Source: Gautieria morchelliformis (taxonomy: Eukaryota; Basidiomycota; Agaricomycetes; Gomphales; Gomphaceae). Taken from it: a DNA stretch of 64,000 bases. The position numbers were made by a program, and so were the translations under genes. The stretch spans positions 124,001 to 188,000 of the forward strand of contig WHVA01000042.1 of the NCBI GenBank assembly GCA_015179125.1, read 5' to 3'. The notes beneath the pieces are model-generated. The model saw only the letters and a list, made by a program, of their open reading frames with translations. It ran no database searches and was not told the origin of the DNA. Below, in pieces: positions 10,266-20,158 of the stretch (position 1 is the stretch's first letter; each line of letters opens with the position of its first letter).

Positions 10266-11262
10266 ATGGCGTACCAACCCTACAATTATTCAGCGCAAGT
10301 ACACGCCCCAGTCCCATACCAATACCCTCCAGGCTATGCCATACCACCAGATTATAATGCGTATTATGGCATCCCTGCCCAGATTCCAGAGCCTCCACCT
10401 CCGCAGCCTCCGCCTCCTGCACTTCACATCCAGACCGTAAATGCCTCAGTGGCATCGCAGAGCGTGCGGCGACTTCTGTCTTCTGAGATTAGAAATGTAG
10501 GGTTTAAGAGATACGAATCCGCCGCGCTTGCCAGATTGGAGAATGAAGTTGTATCGTGTATGTGTCGCGTTCTCGGCGTTAGATATTGCCCCGCTCATCA
10601 GCAATGTGGTGTTAGTCGTAGAGCTTCTCTACAGCCATGCCAAAGAGTATGCAACTCTGACGAATCGTGTCTCACCAACGGCGCATGACTTACTCGCTGC
10701 CTGTGAGGATCAAGGTATGAGTGCGACTCAACTTCGCCTGGCTAGCAAGAAGAAGAAGCGCAAACGCGGTACGTTTTGTAATAAATACGGCACTCGCTCG
10801 TCACCTTACACAAGTGTGATGCTAGCGGCGCATTCCCCTACTAGATTGGTTTCACCCCCACCTCGAGAGCCCTCACCAGAGATTTTGCCTTCTGACGACG
10901 ACGACGCACCAGCTCCCACAATGCAGACAGCAGCACTTCCTCAAACTCTTCAAGACCTTCCCGATCATTTACCCTCGCTGCCCCCGAAGCACACATATCT
11001 TCACACTGCAGTAAGTCACAATGTCATTCTTCATTTAGAACATCCTAACCATTTGTACTTTAAGCCTGCGGCACCAAAAAGGACGAAAATTCCCTCGTTA
11101 GACAAAAAGTTGGACAATGCAGCCAAGGTCCAGCAATCTCTTCGAAGCCTTGTTAAGGCGACCGAGGACACAGCAGGAAAGGGCGATACGGAGTTGGCAG
11201 GCGGGGTTGTCAATTGGATGTCAACATCAAGTACAGGTAGGAAAAGGTGGAAAATACGATAG
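10266..11262 (+). CDS. TAF8: TFIID subunit TAF8
   Basis: Exons 10266-10557, 10616-10768, 10826-11010 and 11065-11262 give about 275 residues. The N-terminus is Tyr/Pro-rich. Residues 60-125 form a Bromo_TP histone fold (RRLLSSEIRNVGFKRYESAA, FVELLYSHAKEYA, then AHDLLAACEDQGM). A Lys/Arg nuclear patch KKKKRKR follows, and then the TAF8 C-terminal motif LPPKHTYLHTA and PAAPKRTKIPSLDKKL. TAF8 pairs with TAF10 in TFIID. The GTATGT donor at 10558 is needed to restore SFVELLY. The 3' end is uncertain: reading straight on stops at 11262, whereas a 45-nt intron from 11236 would give an alternative end near 11300. Converges with the Myb gene. Confidence 0.9.
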
Positions 11263-11364
11263 TAACATTTCATTTCCATAAGGCAACTACCAATTTCTGT
11301 GATGCCGTACTTACATTGATCGAAATATCCAAGATCAATCACTTCTTTCCAGTCCAATCTCATT

Positions 11365-13429
11365 TTATGCCTCCCTGCGTCTTTTTGATGCACGGGTCAC
11401 CATTGTGTGTGTGCTCTTCGACTCTAGTGTAGTGTCAGGCGTCGGTCTCGCTCGCCGTTTCGCTGCGGGTAGTGCCCTTTTGGTCTTCAAGTTGCCTCGT
11501 TTTTTAGCACTCTTTGGAGAAGCAATATTCTCGGGAGCAAGTCCGCTCATACGGGAGGGTTCGCCCATGCAGTTCTTCAAGTTTTGGGTAATCGCATCTA
11601 CATCGGTATCGGTGCCCAGATCTGCAGGAACAGCTATGGTGCCTGTTGACAGTGGCTCTTCAGGTGCAGATGGTGGGGCCTTTCTCTTACGGCCCCTTTT
11701 CGCGCCAGTCGCTTTTGATGCTGTGCTAGGCCCGTCATCCGTGGTAACTGGGACTGGGTTCGAGTTGTTCCCTTCGCCATTGGTTATTGGATGCGACCAA
11801 GTAACATTGGGAATGGGGCCTATAGGGACAGTTCTTGTTTGGCTTGAATCGCTCTCCCCGATGCGCCAAACCGCCTGGAAGGAAGTATCCTCTGTGCCAC
11901 ACTTGGATCATAAAGAAAGCAGCCATTAGCTAGCCCGAAAAATGCTCTTTTCGCTAGTTCTCACCTGTTTCTGGGATCTAGTTCCCCCGATTTCAAGGCG
12001 CACCTTGTCCCACTGTTGGCTACCCATATTGAGCGTGTATCGTCCACGACATTGAGCATTCGTCCGACCAGGAACGTCCTGCGCAACTTTCACCCAATCT
12101 GTCCCATGCACCTCTATGGATTTCATGAGGCGCTCATCCTCCTCGTCGGTAAATTTACCTCGCTTGATCTCCGGATTAAGAGAGCGTTCGTAGCGTATCT
12201 GGCATTGATTAGCCGAGACGTGTTGAGAAACCGAATACGCGACTTCATTTGGAACGGGAACAAGATATCAGCTGTCTTAGAATCCGAGACAGAAAACGCG
12301 TGCGCGCACCCAATACCCAGTTATTACTACCGTGCCTTTCGACGGCCTCGAGGAGCTTATTGTCGAGAGTGCTTGTCCAGCGAACAGGAAGCTGGGGCCT
12401 AGTCTTGAAGTGTTTGATACAATCTAAAGCCGCACGGTTGGTCTGTGATTGGAGTCTCATCGTACGTCAGACGGAGGAAAGATTATGAAAGTACCTCAAG
12501 AAGGGTGGAGATCTCTTCCCAGTCGACCCGACCAGATTCTCGCTTTGACTCAACAAGATCATGAAGGCGGTTCTCCTCATCTTCGCTCCAGCGCTGGACA
12601 TTGATTTTGGGGTACTGGCTTCCTAGCCATCGTACTTTACACTCTTGAGCAGTTCTACCTCCTGGACTGCCCGACGCTGAAACCTGGAAATATGCCGTGA
12701 TGATACGAATGCTGAGGAAGAAAAAATTGGACATACGTCACGGGCAACATTTTCCCAACTGATTCCTTCTACACCATGCAAGAAGCTTTCACTATCAAGA
12801 CGTAACACCGCTTCAAAAGCATCTTGACCCCTGGATCAGGGTAGGGTGAGCCGAATGAACACGAAAGCTTCTATATACATACCTTTGCTGAGCACGTAGA
12901 GCCGCGAGCCGTTTATTCTCCTTAATGATAGCCTTCTCGAGAGATTTCTTTTCCCTCGCGTTAACTTTAGAGTGACCTATACGTGAGCTTCACGGCGGAT
13001 GGGTGAATGACGACACGAACAGGGGTCTGCAACCAAACATTTGGTGTAGCGCTTCCTGAGCAGAGCTTCAGCGAAAAATGGTGATCTCTAAAGCGCACAT
13101 TCAGTTCGGATATAGACATTAAACAGGGACTATACGGACCTCGTCTAAGACTTGGGTGTGGTCTATGATACCGCTTGGTTTGAGGGCCCCATCCGCATGC
13201 AGACACCATTTGTCTCCAGCATCCTCCTGAAGGTTTTCATCGGATATGTTTTCGACGGCAGACTGTATTAGGAATGAGAATCTGAGGTGGACGTACAGCA
13301 AACGATCATGGGACGAACTATGAGCTTGTCCACCGTATCGAGTTCTGTTTGCAGCTTACGAGTGTACTGGTCTAATGCAAGCTTGTGCTTTTCGTTTGCT
13401 TCAAGAACTTGTCTTGACAAGGATTCCAT
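11365..13429 (-). CDS. Multi-repeat Myb/SANT protein, SNAPC4/Bas1-like
   Basis: Several exons on the minus strand. The start at 13429 begins MESLSRQVLEANEKHKLALD, an N-terminal coiled coil like that of SNAPC4 homologues. A segment rich in Lys (EKKSLEKAIIKENKRLAAL) leads to four Myb repeats, with signatures GISWENVARDV, RWSEDEENRLHDLVE, RWTSTLDNKLLEAVERHG..NWV and KFTDEEDERLMKSIEVHG..WVKVAQDVPGRTNAQCRGRY. The last 150 residues are Ser/Pro/Lys-rich with several basic clusters and end near Lys-Arg-Arg-Arg. A sequence-specific nuclear DNA-binding role is sure from the repeats. Choosing between the snRNA-activating subunit and a Bas1-type regulator needs a tree. The small exons in 11900-12500 are the least certain. 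Confidence 0.75.
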
Positions 13430-13560
13430 GCCCACCGTTCACATGGGCATACTTATACAGTACCGCACAGGTGGCTGTAAGTAAGGGTGGGCGCTTGCGT
13501 GCTCCTCCGAAGTGCGTCATACTACTAAACATGTGCCACTGAAGAAGATCCTTAGATCAT

Positions 13561-14845
13561 TCAATCAACCTCATTTATACCAGGTGAAGGCCAACCGCTG
13601 GGCCACGAGTTTACAATACGCCATGTCTGCTTTTCATGTCCTTCCTCGCCCGTTACCATCTGAAAGGCCGCATGACCCCGGCTAACAGCCTCTACATGTT
13701 CTAGCCTGAGCAGAGCGAGACCGATGTTGCCTATGGAACTGAGCAGTTTCCCTGTCCCTCTCGGACGGGGTCCTTTTCCTTCCAGCGTTGCAGGAGCGAT
13801 TAAACGAATATCCAAACCTGGCGTTAAAATAGTGGGCTGTAATCCAGGACTGGATGCCTTTGCTGGGGAGTCGCTGTCGCGTATGATTAGGACGGCGAAA
13901 TTACGTGGAAACAGAACACTCACTCTAGGGAGGGGTGTATTTCAATAGGTAGTATTCGTTTTCTCACAACGCCAGTATGATATGTCCGTACGGTGAGCTC
14001 TTGACCGATATAACAACCCTTCCTAAAATCGACTAGAGACGCTGTTTGTGGTTTCATGTCTTGGTGCAAATTACTCACTGGCTCCCATCACGTCCAAGTT
14101 CGACTCCATTGGGAATGCGTGAAGTGGTGGGATGTCTATAACACCCTCTGGAACACCATGCAATATGCGGTGAGCAGTGTACGCTTCCGAGGGTGCCACA
14201 CCATAGTTTGACACCTCGAGCGCTGTTGTCGTTATATAATGAGTAGCGCTGCGGTTCGACCGGCTCGTATAACCTACGGGTATCTCCTTTCCGTACCAAC
14301 ATTCGCCGCCCCATACCACGAGCTCTCCTATCAAGGATAGAGAAGGGGTTTTTGGTCCCACCCCATGGCCATGAGTCAGGGACCCATACTGGTTCAACAG
14401 CGCCACTTCTTGACCAACGCCATTTCCTGTCGTCAGGTCCAAATTCAATACCCCAAGCGGCCCAAACATCCCATTGGTTGCTGACGTCCCTGACTTTGAC
14501 CTTTGAGCGAAGTATGTAGCGTTTGAGGAGATCTAGCAGAGATGGAGCAGACGACGGTCGGGAGTCAAATTCAATCATATACCCATCTTCGGCATTAGAT
14601 TCTGGTTCACGGTACACGAAAGCGTCATAGAGTACCCTTCCCTACGTGAATTGGTTTGAGGGATTATTTGACAAAATTCCGCGTCAGCGCACCTGGGCGT
14701 GAAGAAAAGCGGTAAAGAAGCCTCCTTGTGGGGGAACTGGAGGGCCCAAGGTGAGGATACCATTCAAGAATTGCGTTGCATGTGCACCGGTGAGAGATAT
14801 GAGGGACCTGTGCGGAATACGTGCGCAGGTGGGAAGCGGCGGCAT
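13561..14845 (-). CDS. IBA57: Mitochondrial Fe-S assembly factor IBA57 (CAF17/YgfZ family)
   Basis: Folate-binding aminomethyltransferase-like protein that helps mature [4Fe-4S] clusters in mitochondria. Exons 14845-14693, 14641-14278, 14222-14079, 14032-13924 and a last exon to 13561 join in frame. Motifs: [19 protein letters not shown] at the N-terminus, [12 protein letters not shown], a middle [16 protein letters not shown], and the family hallmark [20 protein letters not shown] with the conserved Cys. The acceptor at 14033 is the one that restores this hallmark. The N-terminus before the first motif is short (about 13 residues), so the targeting peptide is brief. The start codon is only 41 bp from that of COA5 on the other strand. 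Confidence 0.9.
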
Positions 14846-14886
14846 GACGCGTCAAAGAGGCGCCCGGCATTCAAAAGTTGATCAGC

Positions 14887-15216
14887 ATGTCCTGCGAGCC
14901 ACTGCTAACGGCATTGAAAGAATGTCTGCTACGTTCTGACTGTGTTCTCAAGGAGAAAGTTCTCCCCTCTGTCTGTCTACGTGAGCACATGGATGAGTTA
15001 CCACAACAATGCAAGTCTTTGCGGAGAGCTGTATTTGACTGCAAACGAAGCCAGGTGTGTGATGCACTTCCCTCAATTACTTGTGTTATCTTGTCTCATA
15101 TAACGAAGTTGGACATGCGAAAACGCTTTAGAGGAAAGCCCACTATAGGCAATGTTGCTCCAATCGATGCAGACCCACCGCCTCCACGTAGTACTCGTGA
15201 AGAGTCACCATCATAA
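14887..15216 (+). CDS. PET191: Cytochrome c oxidase assembly factor COA5/PET191
   Basis: Two exons (14887-15054, 15109-15216) give 91 residues. The sequence opens MSCEPLLTALKECLLRSDC, continues LPSVCLREHMDELPQQC, then CKSLRRAVFDCKR and LDMRKRFRGK, all diagnostic of PET191. The twin CX9C cysteines (CEPLLTALKEC and CKSLRRAVFDC) imply MIA40-dependent import into the intermembrane space. The tail is Pro-rich. The start was set at the ATG before Ser-Cys-Glu, not at the in-frame codon nine bases upstream. The 54-nt intron is a multiple of three and has no stop, so retention would add 18 residues. Confidence 0.95.
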   Translation: MSCEPLLTALKECLLRSDCVLKEKVLPSVCLREHMDELPQQCKSLRRAVFDCKRSQVCDALPSITCVILSHITKLDMRKRFRGKPTIGNVAPIDADPPPPRSTREESPS

Positions 15217-15679
15217 TAGAAGACTAAGAGGATGACAAAGGGGCTGCAGCCACCCCCGCTCGAGCTGAGGTCTGTGATGAATACTCAGGACAGTACGGTG
15301 CACGCACTTACTAACGATCAAAGTATTGGAAAGGAGGAATGCCAGATGCTTACAGAGCAGATATTCCGAGACGTTGTAGTGACCCGAGAGACAAGGTTAG
15401 ATGTCAGGCCCCGACCATACCGTAGCGACAGCGTGCAAGCTGAATAAAGAACACGACGAATTAGCGCGAGCGAGTTGTTAATTGGCTTGCTAATCACCTA
15501 CTAGAAGGCTGACGCATGACGAGCTCTGACCTTCGCTGATCCCTATTACTTATTAATGCCTAATGGCTTAGAAGGCAAGATACTTAAGCACCCGAACCGT
15601 TTACTAAGCCTGAGGGATATTATATAGATGCCATACAGTATATCGAATGCTATCTAGGAATCGCTTGTACAACCTCCGA
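15217..15679. other. Spacer between COA5 and GST
   Basis: An open frame of 71 codons at 15232-15447 (+) has no recognised homology and may be 3' UTR sequence of COA5. The rest is AT-rich and holds nothing I can name. Confidence 0.35.
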
Positions 15680-16712
15680 ATGTCTCAGAATCCATTACTG
15701 CTGTACACAGCACGTACTCCAAATGGCACGAAGCCAAGTATTCTCCTGGAAGAATTGAAGGCTGCCTATGGCCTCGACTACGACTATCAGGCACTCGCGT
15801 TGTCGAAGAAAGAGCAGAAAGAGGAGTGGTATATCAAGATAAATCCCAACGGTAAGTAACTGTTCCTATTTTGCTTTTTGTTGCACAATATGTTGCCCAT
15901 ACGATATACCAGGACGCATACCTGCGCTCGTTGACCGTTCACGAAACAATTTCCCGGTGTTCGAGTCTTCGGCAGTGCTTTTATACTTAATTCATCATTA
16001 CGACAAGGACCATAAGTTCTGTTCCCAAAACGCGGACCAGCAAAGTGAGATCCTACAATGGATTTTCTTTGCGGTAGGCCTGTTTCATTCTGTTTCACGG
16101 TATCCGAACTAACGCCGTGAAAGGATGGAGGTATAAGCCCCAATATGGGACAGGGTGTGTTCCTTTGCCTCTACATTAATAGCCTTGACTGAGGATCCTT
16201 TATTAGCCAGCCATTTCATGAATGCGCCAGAGAAAATGTATGCACACATTCACCCGAGTAAAAGTCATGGCTGATCGCGTTTGGGAGAAGTCCGTATGCC
16301 ATTGACAGTGTGTTAATATCTATTGGTCAGTAAGCAATCGACGAGAGCTCATTAAATCTAGGATACCTCACCGAGGCGAAACGTCTCTTCGGTGTATTGG
16401 AAATTCGCCTTAAAGATCATGATTACCTGGTCGGGCCAGGCAGAGGCACCTATACGATTGCGGATATCAGCTCATTTACGTGGTTTGTCCAATCAGTGTC
16501 TAATAGGCGTCCTTGGTTCATAAATCGGATCATAGGGTGAGGCTGCATAAGTCTCTTGACATAGACATGGAGGAATTTCCAGGCATCCAGGTAAGGAACC
16601 ACGTCCTGACTCCCGAGAACTGAGAGTTAACTTCTGTCTATAGGCATGGTTAGACCGCATTGAAGCGCGCCCGGCGGTTCAAGCAGGATTAATGGTGCCG
16701 CCTCCTGCATGA
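15680..16712 (+). CDS. Glutathione S-transferase, Ure2/YfcG type
   Basis: Eight exons (15680-15851, 15913-16073, 16124-16154, 16207-16237, 16292-16308, 16362-16482, 16536-16590, 16644-16712) give 218 residues. The N-terminal thioredoxin fold begins with [20 protein letters not shown] and carries [12 protein letters not shown] and [14 protein letters not shown], the glutathione-binding region with its Glu-Ser. The all-helical C-domain shows [50 protein letters not shown] and [20 protein letters not shown]. This is the class used by fungi for detoxification and thiol redox work; the substrate cannot be told. Exon 5 is only 17 nt. The frame works only with the GTTTGT donor at 16483. Confidence 0.93.
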
Positions 16713-16823
16713 GAAAATAGGATAGGAAGATTCGGGGTGTACCGTGATCGTGTAATAATACTCGGGAAGGTCGATGGCTCCGTACATGGTGGAATTAGAA
16801 GATTTGCTTGTGATGGATAGTCG

Positions 16824-17613
16824 TCATTGTATATCGACAACGCTACACAAGACTAAGAACCATGCTTCCATCCAGCGCAGCAGACCTTGGTCCGACAGAT
16901 GCACCCCTGGATCTCCGGCTGCTTCCAGGAGCTCAGCCACGGCAGCAGCTGTTTCACATGGATGAAAGCACCAGCAGGGAGTTCCCAGCACAGGATGATC
17001 GGCTTGAGAGAGTAAGGGAAAATTAGAATCTGGCATCGAGATTCCATGCGATGCAGTGCTAATGGAGCGCGGGAACATATGAGGACGAAACAGGGATGTT
17101 CCAATCATGTCCTGGAGAGGTAAAGGCGACCCATCTGATGCATGAGATGAATGTGAATCCGGAGCAAGACAATCAGAGTAACTCACTCCTATCATGCACT
17201 GTGAAATAGAATGCAGGCACCTGAAAGGTGGGCGAGTAGACGATAGACTGGTGCACCGTGAGCACTTCATAAGTTCCCTGCGGCTGCGGTGGTAAGGCTG
17301 AGACGTCATCTTCTTCCAACGGCTCGGTGAGCGAGTCTTCAGGAAAAGATGCAGAAGAGTGTTCTCGTCTCGACGCAAGCCCATCGCGCGCCATATATCC
17401 TAGTCCAGGAACAATCTATAGACCACGCCTGAGACAGGGAGTGATACAGCAGTCGAGGTCGCGTACAGAATGCCGGTGCCATCGCCACCCCTGTTTACCA
17501 CGCCCTGTGAACTCATCCGCACAATGCTCCGTTTCGTGTTTCGATATAAATGCTTCGCAAGCTTGCTGAAACTGTGTTCGAGTGAGCGCGATCATCGGAC
17601 TTTGCTTAGTCAT
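16824..17613 (-). CDS. ATG10: Autophagy E2-like enzyme ATG10
   Basis: Three exons (17613-17467, 17415-17187 and a last exon to 16824). ATG10 transfers ATG12 to ATG5 during autophagosome formation. Seen: N-terminal MIALTRTQFQQACEAF, GKQGWRWHRH, then GLGYMAR, TYEVLTVHQSIVYSPTFQVP with AFYFTVHDR, and the C-terminal CWCFHPCETAAAVAELL, where His-Pro-Cys carries the catalytic Cys. FQVPAFYF corresponds to the core beta sheet of Atg3/Atg10. Residues 60-100 are an acidic, Ser-rich insertion. The gene converges with the GST (111 bp between stops). Confidence 0.92.
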
Positions 17614-17801
17614 TTGCTCTAACCGACACGGGGGCTCCTGTTGACTCACAGCCTACTGATGCAATGCTTTCTGGCGCAGCTGTTAAGTACTTGGCTGAAC
17701 ACTCACGTACTCACGCTGCCGTGCTACGTTACACAGCGTTGGCCTACTCGGTGCCGATGTCAGGACCTGCGGCCTGCAGTACAGCTCCTCCCCTCTGCGC
17801 G

Positions 17802-17813
17802 TGACGTCACGTG
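17802..17813. promoter_or_regulatory. CRE palindrome TGACGTCA overlapping E-box CACGTG
   Basis: TGACGTCA (17802-17809) overlaps CACGTG (17808-17813), about 105-115 bp before the start of the Q/N-rich gene. These are classic bZIP and bHLH sites. Regulation of the Q/N-rich gene or of divergent ATG10 is inferred. Confidence 0.5.
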
Positions 17814-17870
17814 TCCTGGGCCTCCACACGCTTGATCAACGCATGGAAGGCCCCCTTGGCCCAGGATTAA

Positions 17871-17877
17871 TATAAAA
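17871..17877 (+). promoter_or_regulatory. TATA box of the Q/N-rich gene
   Basis: TATAAAA lies 39 bp before the start codon at 17916, followed by C/T-rich DNA with a likely transcription start region. Confidence 0.55.
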
Positions 17878-17915
17878 CGACCTTGCTCCACCTCCCCCTT
17901 CAGTGTCCATTCATC

Positions 17916-18689
17916 ATGTCTTACGCCAACGCCAGCTACTCGCGCCGCCCTCATTATTCCGATGTTGGCTATGGTCAAAACTATGACCAGTACCGTGGCC
18001 AAAACCATGACCAGTACCGTGGCCAAAACCATGACCCATACCGTGGCCAAAACCATGACCAGTACCGTGGCCAAACCTATGATCAGAACTACGGTCAGAA
18101 CTATGGTCAGAGCTATGGTGCCAATTACGATCCGAACTACCAAAGCTACCAACAGCCTGCTGCGTACGCCCCTCGTCGCCATAACAGCTACAACCACTAT
18201 CCACGGTCGCAGGTTGCATATGCCAATGGCACCCCTCAATATGTCACAGGTGGTCGAAATTATTACCCATCCCACCATGGCTATTCCCGCCACGCTCCGA
18301 ACGTAGTTGTGGCTTCGGGGCGTAACCTTGCACGCCAAGTAACTCCATATGTTTCCACGAGCACCAGCGCCAGGTACCGCGCTGAGGGCGATAGAGGTCA
18401 ACCAATCCCTGTGGTGGTGCGTGTAACACTCATCTGCACGGTCAAGCTCATTTCATCTACATCTTCATCTTCGTTTTAGGCTGGTGTTTCTTATCGCGAT
18501 GAAGGCATTCCTTTGTCTACTCGTATTCGGCGACTCTTTGGCCTTGGGCCGCGGCGCTCTCGTACACACATCGGCAAATCTGTGCACATCAAGCGGTGGG
18601 GATTCGGCCGTTATGGCTTTAACTCGACTCGACAATATACTACCGCAAATTACGGGGCCCGGTCTCAGGACACGGTTTATACTCTTTGA
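17916..18689 (+). CDS. Q/N/Y-rich repeat protein, unknown function
   Basis: Two exons (17916-18416, 18480-18689) give 236 residues. Residues 18-70 are an octapeptide repeat of the form GQNHDQYR, grading to Gly/Gln/Tyr/Asn-rich sequence to about residue 90, prion-like in composition. The second exon is basic with aromatic residues (STRIRRLFGLGPRRSRTHIG, then RWGFGRYGF). There is no signal peptide or membrane segment. The composition recalls RNA-binding, phase-separating proteins, but no RNA-binding domain is visible. The repeat is translated in frame and the intron has good GTGCGT/TTAG ends, so the gene looks real. Strong TATA and CRE boxes suggest inducible, high expression. Confidence 0.7.
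17973..18115 (+). repeat. 24-bp coding minisatellite
   Basis: Four near-identical 24-bp units (17973-17996, 17997-18020, 18021-18044, 18045-18068) encode the octapeptide GQN(H/Y)D(Q/P)YR. Degenerate units continue to about 18115. The unit length is a multiple of three, so changes in copy number keep the frame. Confidence 0.9.
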
Positions 18690-18966
18690 ACAGTCCTTGG
18701 ACGCGGCCTACGACGTTGAACGACATGACAAAGCCCTACGAAGCTTGACGCTTCGCTGACACGATTTTGTTGGGGATACCTCCCAATGAGATTGCATCAT
18801 CCTGTATTACGTTCTGCTTGCAAGACAGAATTAAGTTAATAGTACCATGTATCAATCTCAGTTTTCAGAAATATTACACCATCTCATCAGTCACAAAATC
18901 ACCTTCATCCATGTCTTTTGGCTAAACGGATGTAATTAAGATCCGAAAACTGCCTGCAGCCGATGT

Positions 18967-20058
18967 TTAACGCACCTCCTTTGGCTCCTCATCCTCGCCA
19001 TACTGGATCGTGTGGTCTATATGGCTAAGGACAGCCTCTAAGGAGTCTGTCGAGGTGAGATCTAGAGGAAGAAATTGCACTAATGGGTGGTCTTCAATCT
19101 GTCGAACAATTACATTGATGGGATGTAGGATAATCTAGGTTCAAAACTTACCAGCTGTACGATCGCCTGATTCAGCGTGTGGAAACGTGGATTGGTTGTA
19201 TTGACTTCGTTAGCCGATGCAAGCAGCATAGGATCGGGTTCAAGGTAACTGCATGGATCCATCATGCATCTCGCGACCCGGGTAAAGCACCGAAAGTACT
19301 TACCGTGCTATGTCTCTTTTCCTTCGTATACCGTTCCGTCCCAACCCGGTGTCTTCCGAGCTACCAGCAGTGACAAGATCCATTTTTGAAAGAACATTGA
19401 TCCACGGGATCTCGAAGTTGACCATTGCGGACATGGCGGACAAGACTCCACTTCATAAAGCATTGAAACAGGGCCAAGAACATATAAAGAGCATACAGAC
19501 CTGAAAAATTTATAGCGGTCTTCCATGAATTGAGATTCCAACATATAAACTGCACAAGTTCGAAACCCAATACGTGAAAGATGGGTGACCAGGGATGGAA
19601 GTAGAGGGTGGTGTGTGTATAGTTCAATCTGTCCTGAGGACATGGTTCTGATTACACAACGTGTATCAAGGGTCCCCATATATCACTCACCTGGGCAGTC
19701 AATGATCAAATAGTCGTCTTCGTACTCGCCAAGCTCTTCGTCCAGCCAATCCATGTTCTGCAGCAGGTATCTGACCTTTGCACCTCCATTACCACAACAG
19801 CCTAGGGCCACTCACTACTCACTCGAAGCAGTACACCAATCCTCCATTCGGACCATACCCTAGCTCACCCATCACGTCTTCAAGGCTGATCAGATTTTTA
19901 ATATCAACGGAGGGCTCGTATTGGAATGACTCTGCAGCGGGGTCTAGATTCATTAGATGCCCTGTCCGACGCGACGCCTGCAGATGGGTGAGGAGAGATG
20001 AACAGAACGTGCTTTTCCCGCTACCAGCTGGTCCTGTGACCAGGATGGCGTAGCGCAT
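18967..20058 (-). CDS. GPN3: GPN-loop GTPase 3
   Basis: Member of the GPN GTPases that assemble and import RNA polymerase II. The start at 20058 gives [17 protein letters not shown] with the P-loop. [14 protein letters not shown] follows, then the GPN insert [11 protein letters not shown] and, in the next exons, the [14 protein letters not shown]3 region. The last exon (stop 18967-18969) reads [19 protein letters not shown] and [17 protein letters not shown], matching the C-terminus of GPN3 and not GPN1 or GPN2. An in-frame extension upstream to 20178 runs into the neighbour's coding region and was rejected. Divergent from PYM with 100 bp between starts. Confidence 0.93.
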
Positions 20059-20158
20059 CTCGATGTTAGACCAGAAGTCGGAAGGGAAATCAAGTACCGA
20101 GCGGAGTCTGCCGAATTTCAAACTCTTCTTGTTCACCTGTACCGCGAGACTGCCCGCG

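Noticed and set aside
15232-15447. Separate small gene after COA5
   Set aside because: No recognisable family, promoter or splice support; more likely 3' UTR.
16483-16563. A 28-nt intron in the GST gene
   Set aside because: A longer intron (16483-16535) restores the conserved TWVRLH..EEFP sequence, so no unusually short intron is needed.
18244-18429. Minus frames over the Q/N-rich gene, including Gly/His repeats
   Set aside because: Shadow frames of the 24-bp coding repeat.
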